64,000 nucleotides of DNA, taken from NCBI RefSeq assembly GCF_012911025.1, contig NZ_WUEI01000001.1:62001-126000 (forward strand). Reading direction: 5' to 3'. This DNA comes from Azoarcus sp. TTM-91. Its GTDB lineage: Bacteria; Pseudomonadota; Gammaproteobacteria; Burkholderiales; Rhodocyclaceae. Within the stretch, counting starts at the first letter, position 1. Each line of letters starts with the position of its first letter. The notes under the pieces were generated by a model. That model was not told the DNA's origin, did no database searches, and was given only the letters and a program-made list of their open reading frames with translations. The position numbers and the translations under genes were made by a program. Positions 34,406-43,600 of the stretch are shown here, piece by piece.

Positions 34406-34963
34406 TCAGCCCTGCACGCCGCTGCGCCAGCGGCGGATGCTGCGCTGGAAGAACAGGCTGTTGGGCACCTGCAGCACCGTGTCCTGGCCGTCGGGCAGGC
34501 TCTCCTGCAGCGTGGTGTAGATGAGGTTGATGTCCACCACCTGGCCCTTCAGCCCCGGCTTCTCGCCGTTCTCCAGCAGCTCCACCTGGTCGTAGAGGCG
34601 GAAGGGGCGGACGGTGAAGATGAGCAGCGTGCAGAAGATGTTGGAGAGCACGCTCCAGGCGGCGAAGAAGGCCACCGCCGCCACCGCGGCGAAGCCGGTG
34701 AAGGCGGTCCACAGCACGGTGCCGGAAACGCCGAAGCGGTCCAGAATGAGCAGCAGCGCGGTGGAGTAGATGACGAAGCTGGTCAGCCGGCGCGAGCCGA
34801 TCACCAGTTCCGGCGGCAGGTTGTAGCGCTCGCCGATGCGCCGCACCAGCCGGCGCAGCACCAGGCGCAGCAGCCAGGCGGCGAGCACGATCAGGGCAAT
34901 CTGGGTGGCCAGCTCGATCACGTCCAGCCAGGGCTGAGCCCACAGGGGGATGATTTCTTTCAT
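34406..34963 (-). CDS. Small MscS-family mechanosensitive channel
   Basis: A 185-residue membrane protein. About three helices lie in the first 110 residues, the last being the MscS pore helix region with GFAAVAAVAFFAAWSVLSNIF. A short beta domain follows with FRLYDQVELLENGEKPGLKG and QVVDINLIYTTLQ. It lacks the large C-terminal alpha/beta cage of E. coli MscS, so it is a minimal member. It lies 93 nt downstream of the ketosynthase operon on the same strand and could be its last gene, but no overlap supports that. Confidence 0.85.
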   Translation of the reverse strand: MKEIIPLWAQPWLDVIELATQIALIVLAAWLLRLVLRRLVRRIGERYNLPPELVIGSRRLTSFVIYSTALLLILDRFGVSGTVLWTAFTGFAAVAAVAFFAAWSVLSNIFCTLLIFTVRPFRLYDQVELLENGEKPGLKGQVVDINLIYTTLQESLPDGQDTVLQVPNSLFFQRSIRRWRSGVQG

Positions 34964-35056
34964 CGGCAGGGGGGCGGCGCCGGACTCGGCGGCGCTTCAT
35001 CTGGAAAACGGCGCCGGCATTGTAGAACAGGCGCCCGCCGGCTCACGCCGCCGACC

Positions 35057-35971
35057 TCACAGCGCCGCCGCTTCGGCCTGGGCGCGGGCCTGCGGGCTGG
35101 CGCTGTGCTGCGCCTCCTTCAGCCGCGTCAGCAGCGCATGCAGCATCTCGGACGACAGGCCGTGCAGCACCAGCCGGTAACCGGCGCGCAGGGTGCTCAT
35201 CGGCACCAGCGGATGCTTGTTGTTGAGCAGGATGAGGTGCTGCGGCGCGCCCAGGATGGTGGCGGCGTAGAGGCCTATGGTCTCGTCCAGCTGCAGCGAG
35301 TTGGCGGCGCGCCAGAAGTCGTTGTCGGTGAGGAAGAACTGGAAGATGGGGGTAAAGCACTCGATGGCGGTCTGCAGGTCGATGACGTTGAGCGGACCGC
35401 GCGGCATGTCCTCCAGCCGCACGGCGGGCTCCTGGATCATGCTGAAATCCGGCTCGGCCACCGGCGCCAGCACCTCGCCGTGCTCGCGCAGCGCCTGGTT
35501 GAGGCGGATCACCAGGTTGAACAGGTTGATGTCGTGCTTGACGAAGAGATCGTCCTTCAGCTCGTCCAGCGCCACCGGCGTCAACGGCGTGGTTTCCACC
35601 GGCACCGGCGAGTTGCGGGCGATGAAGGCGAGGATCTGCGCGCCGAGGTGGAAATGGCGCATCACCAGCCAGTTGGCCTCCGGCGCCACCAGCCGCTTCA
35701 TGCCCTCGGCCAGTATCCAGTGCAGGGTGCGCGAGGCCGACCAGCGCTTGGGCATCACCATCTTCACGATCTGGATCAGCACGATGAAGGCGCGCGCCAG
35801 CGGCCGGATGATGGGCAGCAGGTATTGCCGCGAGGCGGAGCTGGAATCCACCAGCCAGGCTTCCTTCACCGCGTCCGGCAGCGGCGTGCTGCGGTCCAGG
35901 TAGAGCGCCAGCCAAGGGTTGGGGTCCTTGGGATCGTGGCCGGCGGCGAGGAAGTCGGGCTGCGGGCTCAT
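35057..35971 (-). CDS. Unrecognised protein, last gene of the ketosynthase/oxygenase operon
   Basis: A 304-residue protein I cannot assign to a family with confidence. It has no signal peptide. One hydrophobic stretch (about 54-70, RPLARAFIVLIQIVKMV) may be membrane-associated. HDINLFNLVIRLNQALREHG and FTPIFQFFLTDNDFWRAAN suggest an all-helical fold. Histidines and acids are scattered without an obvious metal motif. Its ATG at 35969-35971 overlaps the ketosynthase stop (TAATG), so it is translated with that fusion and probably serves the same pathway. Confidence 0.7.
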   Translation of the reverse strand: MSPQPDFLAAGHDPKDPNPWLALYLDRSTPLPDAVKEAWLVDSSSASRQYLLPIIRPLARAFIVLIQIVKMVMPKRWSASRTLHWILAEGMKRLVAPEANWLVMRHFHLGAQILAFIARNSPVPVETTPLTPVALDELKDDLFVKHDINLFNLVIRLNQALREHGEVLAPVAEPDFSMIQEPAVRLEDMPRGPLNVIDLQTAIECFTPIFQFFLTDNDFWRAANSLQLDETIGLYAATILGAPQHLILLNNKHPLVPMSTLRAGYRLVLHGLSSEMLHALLTRLKEAQHSASPQARAQAEAAAL

Positions 35972-37863
35972 TACGCGTCCTCCAGGATGTGCTGGAACTG
36001 CATGAGGTAGAGCTGGGCGGTGCGGCGCGCGGTAGCGACCATGCGCGCGCCGGCGGCCGGCTCCACCGCCAGCGCCAGTTCCACCGCCGCCAGCCAGCGC
36101 TGCAGGTGGTTCTGGTCGTTGTGGCCATGGTATTCGAGGAAGCGGAAGGCGGCCGGCGGCAGGTCCAGCTGCTGGCGCAGCAAGGGCAGCAGCGCCGGCA
36201 CGATGCGCTGGCCGGTGCCCTCGATGATGTAGATGGCGCCCAGCAGCCCCAGCGGGTTCTCGCTGCCGGCGAGTGCATGCAGGTAGGCGTTGAGCGCCTC
36301 GCCGCCGGGGTTGCGGCGCAGCGCCTCCAGCGGCTCGCTGCCGCCGGCGGCCAGGTAGTCCTGGTAGAGGATGCGGAAATCCTCCTGCTCCTCGCCGGCG
36401 TGCAGTTCCACCAGCTCGCCCAGCGCGGCGAAGGGCGCGCTGAGCGAGGCCACCGCCTCGCGCATCCACTTGCTGCCCTCGCGCACCTGCGGCACCCATT
36501 GGGCGGTCCAGCTGCGGTAGTCCGCCACCGTGAAGCGGCCGGCGACCAGCTTGTGCACCACCGGCGAACGCCACACCTCGGAGCGGTAGTCGTGCCAGAT
36601 GCCGGCCAGCGCGGTGAGCAGGCCGCGCAGGTGTCCGGGCGCGGAATCCGGGTCGTGCGGCGCGGCCGGCAGGAGGTCTGCCGCGGGTTGTGCCTGAAGC
36701 TGGGTCTGCGCCAGCGGCACCAGGCGCTGGCGCGGAATCTCCGCGTCCTCCACCTCGATCAGCATGTAGGCGGCGCTGATGCGGCCGGATTCCGGGATGA
36801 AGCAGAGGATCTTCTGCCCCGGCCGCAGCGTGTGCGTTTCCAGGAATTCCGCCAGCATCACGAAGATGGAGGCGGCGCCAGTGTTGCCGCGGATGGCGAG
36901 GTTGCTGAACCAGCGCTCGCGCGGAATCGCCAGCCCGGCCTTGTCCAGCAGTTCTTCCACCACCGGCACGAAGCGCTCGGAGGAGTAGTGGCAGAGGAAG
37001 TGATCCACCTCTTCCGACCTCACCCAGCCCTCGCGCACCAGTTTCACGTATTCGTGGATGGAGACGTCGAACAGGTGCGGCAGCAGGCGGATGTCCTGGC
37101 GCAGGGAGAGCGCGCCCTCGGCCTCCGCCTCGGAAGACGAGGGGTAGTCGAGGAAGGAGGTGGCGCGGTCCGGCGACAGGCCGAGTTGCATGCACACCGG
37201 GTAGTCGCCGGCGAAGCTGCGCTGGTGTATCCACTTCAGCTTCAGCCGCAGGCCGCCACGGCCGCTGGGGCGGCGGGTGAGCAGCATCGCGCCGGCGCCG
37301 TCGGACAACATCCAGCGCAGGAAGTGGGCATCGAAGTCGGCGTCGTAGCCGCGCGGGGCGAAGCGGCTGCGCTTGAACATGCGCGAGGGCATGTCGGCGG
37401 CGGCGGCCAGCGCCATGCCGTGCTCACCCAGCTCCACCGCCTGGGCGGCATGCTTCAGCGCCAGCACGCCGGAGGCGCAGATGCCCTGGCTGGAGAGGGT
37501 TTCCATCGGCGGCGCGCCCAGCTCGCCGTGGATCATGTTGGCGAAGCCAGGCATCAGCGCATCGCCGCCGCAGGCGCCGACGGCGAGCAGCCCGGCATCG
37601 GCGATGGAGTGCTTGCCGCGCGCCAGGCAGTCGCGGATGGCGGCGGCGGCAAGCTCGGCGTGGGACATCGTGGTGCGGCCTTCGGCGTCGATGGCGTAGT
37701 GCCGGCTGCGGATGCCGTTGTCCGCCAGGATGCGGTCCTTGATGCGCTCGGACATGCGGTTGAGCGGCGCGATGTAAGCGTCCATCTGCTCGTTGTCCAC
37801 CGGCGGTCCGGGCAGGTGGTAGCCGGCGGCCTCGATATAGACGTGGTCGAAACGGGTGGGCAT
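35971..37863 (-). CDS. Ketosynthase III fused to a heme-oxygenase-like (iron-containing redox enzyme) domain
   Basis: A 630-residue two-domain protein. Residues 1-375 are a KAS III (FabH-like) condensing enzyme with triad Cys129 (GICASG), His292 (CHYSS) and Asn327 (RGNTGAAS). After a Pro/Ala linker (about 385-412), residues 413-630 form an all-helical heme-oxygenase-like domain. Candidate ligands are Glu486/His488/Glu491/Glu492, Glu548 and the His579-x3-Asp583-x2-His586 motif of diiron oxidases of this fold. One usual His in the first motif seems replaced by Asp495. The fusion suggests chain condensation followed by oxidation or decarboxylation. The start overlaps the desaturase stop (TGATG). 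Not a standard fatty-acid FabH. Confidence 0.85.
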   Translation of the reverse strand: MPTRFDHVYIEAAGYHLPGPPVDNEQMDAYIAPLNRMSERIKDRILADNGIRSRHYAIDAEGRTTMSHAELAAAAIRDCLARGKHSIADAGLLAVGACGGDALMPGFANMIHGELGAPPMETLSSQGICASGVLALKHAAQAVELGEHGMALAAAADMPSRMFKRSRFAPRGYDADFDAHFLRWMLSDGAGAMLLTRRPSGRGGLRLKLKWIHQRSFAGDYPVCMQLGLSPDRATSFLDYPSSSEAEAEGALSLRQDIRLLPHLFDVSIHEYVKLVREGWVRSEEVDHFLCHYSSERFVPVVEELLDKAGLAIPRERWFSNLAIRGNTGAASIFVMLAEFLETHTLRPGQKILCFIPESGRISAAYMLIEVEDAEIPRQRLVPLAQTQLQAQPAADLLPAAPHDPDSAPGHLRGLLTALAGIWHDYRSEVWRSPVVHKLVAGRFTVADYRSWTAQWVPQVREGSKWMREAVASLSAPFAALGELVELHAGEEQEDFRILYQDYLAAGGSEPLEALRRNPGGEALNAYLHALAGSENPLGLLGAIYIIEGTGQRIVPALLPLLRQQLDLPPAAFRFLEYHGHNDQNHLQRWLAAVELALAVEPAAGARMVATARRTAQLYLMQFQHILEDA

Positions 37864-38720
37864 CAGCGGATCTCCGTGGGGTCCATCAGCGGCCGGCTGC
37901 GCCAGCGCGGAAAGAAGGGGCCAAGCAGGAAGGTGCGGAACATGTAGGGCAGCAACCCGCCGGCGTTCAGGCGCGGATGCACCTTGTCCCGGTAGCGCGC
38001 ATGCAGCTTCGTCAACTCGGACCAGTGCGCGCGCGGATGCTCGTGGTGCGCGGTGTGCAGGCCGATGTTGAACAGCAGCGGATTCACCCAGCCCTCGAAG
38101 TTGCGCGCGTAGTCGATGCGGGAAGCGCCGTCGGCATGGGCGTGCTGCAGGTAGTTGGTGGCCAGCAGCCAGTGCAGGCCGTGCAGCTGCGGCAGCAGCA
38201 CCAGCAGCAGCCACTTCTCCAGGTCCACCCAGGCCAGCCCGCCCCACAGCGCCAGTACCGCCAGGTACTGGTAGAGCGCATGCCGCCAGGCGCCGGAGCC
38301 GCGCCGGTACTGGCGCAGCAGCCAGCGCCAGAACAGCGGGTAGAGCACCGCCACCGCCTGCAGCGGATGGATCAGGTAGCCCCACAGGTGGTTGGTATCG
38401 CCGCCGAAGCGGTAGGTGCGCGCCACATCCTTCAGGCCGTGCCGGTAGCGGTGGTGATTGGCGACATGGGCCGGGTAGAACACATAGGTGGGATGGCCCT
38501 GCAGCAGGCTCAGCCACAGGTCGGTCGCCCGGTTCAGATGCTTGTTGCGCCACATCCGCCGGTGGGTGTGGTTGTGGTGGATCACGCCGATGCCCAGCGT
38601 CAGGAACAGCATCGCCGCGTACAGCGGCAGCGAGAAGCCATGCACCCACTGCCAGGCCGCCAGCGCCGGCAGCGCGGCCAGGTAGGCCAGGCTGTGCACG
38701 TCCCGCCAGTTAACCAGCAT
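37863..38720 (-). CDS. Membrane fatty-acid desaturase family enzyme
   Basis: A 285-residue membrane diiron enzyme of the FA_desaturase superfamily. Histidine boxes are HHNHTH (48-53), HVANHHRYRH (85-94) and HTAHHEHP (222-229), with His193/His195 between. Four to five membrane helices alternate with the boxes. It would desaturate or hydroxylate an acyl chain or lipid. The start at 38720 lies inside the end of the upstream hydroxylase gene (11-nt overlap) and the stop overlaps the ketosynthase start, so the operon is tightly coupled. Confidence 0.88.
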   Translation of the reverse strand: MLVNWRDVHSLAYLAALPALAAWQWVHGFSLPLYAAMLFLTLGIGVIHHNHTHRRMWRNKHLNRATDLWLSLLQGHPTYVFYPAHVANHHRYRHGLKDVARTYRFGGDTNHLWGYLIHPLQAVAVLYPLFWRWLLRQYRRGSGAWRHALYQYLAVLALWGGLAWVDLEKWLLLVLLPQLHGLHWLLATNYLQHAHADGASRIDYARNFEGWVNPLLFNIGLHTAHHEHPRAHWSELTKLHARYRDKVHPRLNAGGLLPYMFRTFLLGPFFPRWRSRPLMDPTEIR

Positions 38721-39495
38721 CGGCCAGGCGGCGGTTCAGATCGCGGGCGATGCGGCTCTCGGCCGCCTCAGGCGGCAGCGCGGTGCCGCACAGGCGATCC
38801 ATGAAGGGGAACATGAAGCCGTAATTGCCGGTGAAGCAGGCGTGGTGCAGATGATGGCGGCGGGCGCCGTTGAGCCACCAGCGGTCGCGGTGGAAATCCG
38901 GCAGGAAGTCGTAATTGGAATGGCCGATGCAGTTGAACAGCAGGCTGAACAGCGGCACCGAAAACAGCGCGGCGAAGCTGAAATCGTGCACCACCATCGG
39001 CAGCAGGATCACATTGCCCAGCATCACCGCCTCCACCGGATGGAAGGAATAAGTGGCCCAGGGCGTGGTCACCACCGAACGGTGATGCGGGTTGTGGAAG
39101 CGGCGCAGCCAGCGGGTGTGCAGCAACCAGTGGTTGGCATAGAAATGCACCTCGTTCCACACCACCAGCACCAGGATCTCCAGCACCACCCGCCACCAGG
39201 ACGGCTCCACCGCCAACCGCGCCCAGCCCAGCTGCAGCAGCCCCCACGGAAACACCATGCCGGCGCCGAACAGCAGCGCCGAACAGACCGACAGCCCGAT
39301 CTCCCGCTTCAACTGCCCCGCCGCCACCGGCCGCGGGTCCAGCCGCCCGCCACGGCCGAGCGCCGGCATCAGCCAGCGCGTCAGCACCGTGGTGACGGCA
39401 CCGAACAGGAAATAGATGCCACCGAAGAAGCACCATCCCGCCAGGATGATTTCGTACCAGCGGGCAGTGAGGACAAAGTTCTGGATCGTCGACAA
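38710..39495 (-). CDS. Sterol desaturase / fatty-acid hydroxylase superfamily enzyme
   Basis: A 261-residue membrane diiron enzyme. Boxes are His117-x4-His122-x3-His126, HNPHH (134-138), His152, His192 and HHLHH (214-218), the pattern of sterol-desaturase-type hydroxylases. Three to four helices surround them. The only in-frame start matching the domain is a TTG at 39493-39495, with no clear ribosome site, so the N-terminus is uncertain. It is the first gene of the four-gene operon. Substrate unknown; the downstream genes suggest a lipid-like acyl compound. Confidence 0.85.
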   Translation of the reverse strand: MSTIQNFVLTARWYEIILAGWCFFGGIYFLFGAVTTVLTRWLMPALGRGGRLDPRPVAAGQLKREIGLSVCSALLFGAGMVFPWGLLQLGWARLAVEPSWWRVVLEILVLVVWNEVHFYANHWLLHTRWLRRFHNPHHRSVVTTPWATYSFHPVEAVMLGNVILLPMVVHDFSFAALFSVPLFSLLFNCIGHSNYDFLPDFHRDRWWLNGARRHHLHHACFTGNYGFMFPFMDRLCGTALPPEAAESRIARDLNRRLADAG

Positions 39496-39683
39496 GACGG
39501 TATGCGGCAGGACGCCGGCAAGCGCTTCGGGGCGCCCACTTTATTCCAAACAGGCGAAAGACAGGAAGCCGGTGGAATACGCGGCGGCGGCACAAAAGGA
39601 GAAGCGCCCCGGCACTGCCGCTGGAACCACGACGCGGCGGGAACAGCCGCCACGCGTTCCCCGCCGCTTGCTGCAGACGGTGT

Positions 39684-40310
39684 TCAGGCCAGGCTGGCGG
39701 CCGGAAGCGGCGGGCGACGGCCCATCACCATCAAGGCCACGAAACCCGGCAGCAGGCAGAACAAGGTGCCCGGTGCCGGCACGCTGTTGATTCCCACCGC
39801 CTGGGCAACCACCGAGAAGCGGAAGAATTCGTAGTAATTCAATGGCTCTTTTCCTTCCAACCTCAGCGTGTCGCCATCAAGGAAGCCAATGTAGGTGGAC
39901 GTCAAGAAGGGGTCAGTTGCGCAATAGCCCGTAGAAAAGCGGCAGAAATGGGGGCCGCTGAAGCCATCCGGATCAACATATGCCGACACAAATGGAAAAA
40001 GGAAATCCAGTAATTCGGCTCCATGGGAATCCACGTTCACCGGTTTGATCGCTACGGTTTCGACCCAGGCACCCTGTATCTCCCATCTCCGCAATTGGTA
40101 ATCCAGCGTGCCGGACAAGCTGAAGGTCTGCGGTGAAGGCAGTTCCGGGCATTCTCCATTGACATCGCAGATAAGGATGTCACTCGGCACAAAAGTCACC
40201 GAACTCCGGCTGGGATCAATGTTGAACAACAGCGCATGCGCATTCACGGACGCGGTCAACATGACCACCAGCGCCAACAGACCGCGCAACTGACGAAAGA
40301 CCAATTTCAT
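39684..40310 (-). CDS. Exported PEP-CTERM-like protein
   Basis: A 208-residue protein with a signal peptide (MKLVFRQLRGLLALVVMLTA, cleavage near NAHA). A beta-rich middle follows with four cysteines (CDVNGEC and CRFSTGYC). The C-terminus is VPAPGTLFCLLPGFVALMV then Met-Gly-Arg-Arg. The order PxPxT-like box, helix, basic cluster is that of PEP-CTERM sorting signals, here PAPGT rather than PEPAT. The exosortase should be encoded elsewhere. GGAG precedes the ATG at 40310. Function unknown; likely surface or biofilm associated. Confidence 0.75.
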   Translation of the reverse strand: MKLVFRQLRGLLALVVMLTASVNAHALLFNIDPSRSSVTFVPSDILICDVNGECPELPSPQTFSLSGTLDYQLRRWEIQGAWVETVAIKPVNVDSHGAELLDFLFPFVSAYVDPDGFSGPHFCRFSTGYCATDPFLTSTYIGFLDGDTLRLEGKEPLNYYEFFRFSVVAQAVGINSVPAPGTLFCLLPGFVALMVMGRRPPLPAASLA

Positions 40311-40657
40311 CTCAGGGCTCCGCTTCGATAGGGACGGGGGAAAACCAGCGCCGGAGTATCCGAACCGCGGCGCGGCCACTATCGAAGCAAGTTGCGAACC
40401 CTTTATGAATATTTCATTGAAATTAATCGAATGGCGGCCAGGGCAGCTTGATCAGCTGGTGCGTTGTCAGGCGTGCCGACACCCTCACCTGTTCCGCATG
40501 GTGTCGCTAGCCGATAGTCCAATCGGCTTACGCCGGCCTGACCCGATCAGGCAGCCCTCACTCCTGCTCTTCTATGCGGGCTCAAAGAATTGAGCGCAAG
40601 CAAACCAACCTTGTCGGAAACGGGAGGGCTCTGAATCAGTCCCTGCGCGCCAGCGGA
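40311..40657. other. Intergenic region with two inverted repeats, no supported gene
   Basis: This 347-nt, comparatively AT-rich stretch lies upstream of the PEP-CTERM-like gene. It holds the perfect dyad ATTTCA-T-TGAAAT at 40411-40423, about 100 nt before that gene and a possible operator or promoter region. AGCCGAT (40509-40515) and ATCGGCT (40522-40528) form a second hairpin. A 62-codon frame at 40405 has no ribosome site and is not called. Confidence 0.4.
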
Positions 40658-40681
40658 GAACCGGGCCTTGCGGCCCGGTTC
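40658..40681 (-). terminator. Terminator hairpin of the yfaA-yfaT-yfaS operon
   Basis: GAACCGGGCC at 40658-40667 pairs with GGCCCGGTTC at 40672-40681. On the minus strand the loop is GCAA. It follows the yfaS stop at 40683 by 1 nt. There is no T-run, so it may act with Rho or as a 3' end stabiliser. Confidence 0.6.
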
Positions 40682-40682
40682 T

Positions 40683-43600
40683 TCACTTCACCACCCACAC
40701 CACCGCCTCGCCGGCGTTCGCCAGCGCCTTCTGCTCTGGCTGGTACATGCGGTAGTAGCGCGCCGGTGGCAGGGCGAAGCGGCCGGCTTGGGCGACGCGC
40801 AGCAGGTGGCGGACGGTGACGCTGCCTTCCAGGCGGTCCACCGGCACGCCGTAGCGGTCGCGTTGTTCTTCGGCGCGGGCGCGCCCCAGCGGCTGGGGCT
40901 CGGGACCCTCGTCGGTCAGGGCGATGCCCCAGGTGCCGCGCTCCACGTTGGCTCCCGGCGGCAGCGGGGCTTCGATCAGGCCGTGGCGGTGGGTGGCGTC
41001 CGACTTCAGCGTGATCTCGTCCAGGTAGAGCTCCTGCACCGACAGGCCATCTTCGGGCTTCACCAGCGTGCGGCTGTAGCCCTTGCCGTCCTCGTCGCGG
41101 GTGAGGCGGTAGAGATGGCGTTCGACGGTGACCGGCAGTTTGCCGGGGCCGGCGTCCTCGGTGGCTTCGTAGCGCACCAGCGCGGTCAGCGGCGGAGCGT
41201 CGGCGGCGCGGCCTTCCAGCTGCAGCGCATCCGGCAGCGGGCTGGAGGCGGGCCAGCGCCATTCCTGCTGGCCGAAGGCGGCCTTGGCTTGTTGCCAGGC
41301 GCCCAGCGGTTTGCCGGCGGGCGTGCCGGGGGCGATCTCGCCCAGGGCCTTGCGCGTCCATACCAGGGTCAGCGCGCGATCCAGCGTGGGCATGGCGGCG
41401 CCAACGCTGGCGAGGATGTCGGGCGCGGCGCCGCGCTGTTCCTTGCCGGCGAGCAGCAGCAGGGCGCGCGCCGCCGGACGGCCGCTGGCGGCGAGCTGGG
41501 CCTGGGATTCGGCCAGCGCGGCATCGAAGCCGGCGGGCGGCGACAGTTGGGCGCGCTGCGCCACCACCGCCGCCAGCACGCGAGCGTGGGCGTGGCCCAG
41601 GGCGCTATCCGGCGCGGCGAGGAAGGGGCTCCAGCTGGCGCCGCCGCTTTCCTCGCCGGCCGGCTTGGCCTGGCCCAGCTCGCGCAGCAGGCCTTCCGCC
41701 TGGGTGCGCACCGGCAGGCCGATTTCCTGGGCGAACCACAACGCCAGCGCGCGGTGCAGCAGCGGCTCGCGGCCGGCGTGGTTGCGGTAGGCGAGCAGCA
41801 CCCGCTCCCAGTGGGAAGCAGGCAGTTCGATGCCCAGCGTGCGGGCGGCGTACCAGTCGGCGTAGTACGCGTAGGCGGTCATCAGCGCGCTCTGCTCGCT
41901 GCCGTCGCCCCACCAGCCGAACACCGCCTGCGGCCCGGCCAGCGCCGCCAGCCGCAGGCGCTGGCTGTACAGCGTCTGCCACAGCCGGCCGCTTTCACCC
42001 TCGGCGTTGCGATTGGGCGCCAGCAGCGGGGTGACCAGGGCCAGCGGCAGCAGCCGGCTGGCGGTCTGCTCGGTGCAGCCCCAGGGGTATTCGACCAGAT
42101 CGTCGGCGATGCGCAGGAAGTGTTCGCCGCCGCCGGCCACCAGCCGCACGCTGAGGTCGCGGGCATCCGCCGGCAGGCCGAGGGCGGCCGGCGTATCGCC
42201 GTGCACGCTCACGAGTTGCTCGCGCGGACCGCGCCAGCCGGCCAACTGGGCGGTAAGCGGCGTTTCCAGCGCATCCACCGTCTTGCCGCCTTCGCGCACT
42301 TCGACGCGGGCCTGCTCGCGGCCCTTGAACTCCGGCAGCGCGAACTGGAGGTAATTCACGCCGCGGCGCAGGCTGGCCTCCTGCCTGATTTCCTTGCCGG
42401 CCAGCGTCAGCACCACCTCGGCCTTGCGTTCCTCGCCGGCGTTGTTGAACACCGCCAGCGCCGCCTGCGGCTTGTCACCTTCGCGCAGCCAGTCGGGCGA
42501 GGTCCATTTGGCATAGAAGGACTTGTCCGAGCGGACGTAGGCGGTGCGCTGGCCGGGCACGCCGTCGGCGCTGTCCTGCCCGACCGCGCGCACGGTGATG
42601 CGCCAGCGCGACAGCGCGTCCGGCATGCGGAAGCTGAAGCGGGCGTGGCCCTGGGCGTCGGTCTTCAGCGCCGGCAGCCAGGCGGCGGTGTCGGTGTCGT
42701 CGCGGCGCGGGCGCTCCAGCACCTTCACCCCGCGTTCGTTGTACTGGTGGCGGGCCGGCGGCTGGCGCGCGGCGGTGGCGGACCAGTCGGCGGCTTCGTC
42801 GTAGGCGATGAAGTTCAGGCTGGCGTTGGTGCGCACGTTGTTGCGGCGGATGTGCTGGAGGAATTCCGGCAGGCTGGGGGCGATCTCCGGCTGCAGCGCA
42901 TAGACCATCTCGTCCACCACCGAGACGGTGAGCAGCGCCGGCGCCGGTTTGCCGCGCAGCGTGGCCTGGATGTCCACCGTCACCAGCTCGCCGGGCTGCA
43001 CGGTTTCATGGTCGCTGCGGATGTCCAGCGCGATGCGCGGCGGTTCCACCACCAGGCCGGCGTTCTGGAACACGTAGTCGCCGTGCTTCACGTACACCGC
43101 GGAGAAGGTGATGTTGGGCGCATGGGCCTCGGTGACCGGCACCCGCGCGCGCCACTGGTTCGGCGCCAGACGCTCGGTGCGCAGCCAGCCGGCGCCGCGG
43201 CTGAGCAGGGCGGTGGCGTCCACGCCGTCGCGCTCCAGCGTCAGCAGGGCTTCGTCCACCGGCTCGGGGAAGGAGATCAGCACCTCGGCGGTGTCGCCCG
43301 GCTGGTAGCCGGGCTTGTCGGTGACCATCTCGATGGAGCCGGCGGCGACCTGCAGGCTGTCCTTGTCCTTGCCGCCGCCCACCCAGTGCGCGGTGGCGGC
43401 GACGATGTTGCCGGCGGCGTCGCGCAGCATCAGCGAGTAGGAGCCGGGGCGGTCCAGCGCCGGCTTCCATTCGCGCGCCGCCGGGTCGAAATCGCCGCTG
43501 CTGCGGGACTGGTCCTCCAGCCGCACGATTTCCCACTTGACCGGCGCGGCGGCGTTCTCGCCCTCGGCTTCCAGGCGGAAGCCGGGCTTGTCGCCGGCCA

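Noticed and set aside
36779..37947. Plus-strand frames opposite the ketosynthase fusion
   Set aside because: Antisense shadows with biased composition. The minus strand has the Cys/His/Asn triad and codon overlaps with both neighbours.
40405..40593. A 62-codon plus-strand ORF upstream of the yfaS end
   Set aside because: No ribosome site, no coupling, no recognisable composition, and it overlaps inverted repeats in a region better explained as regulatory.
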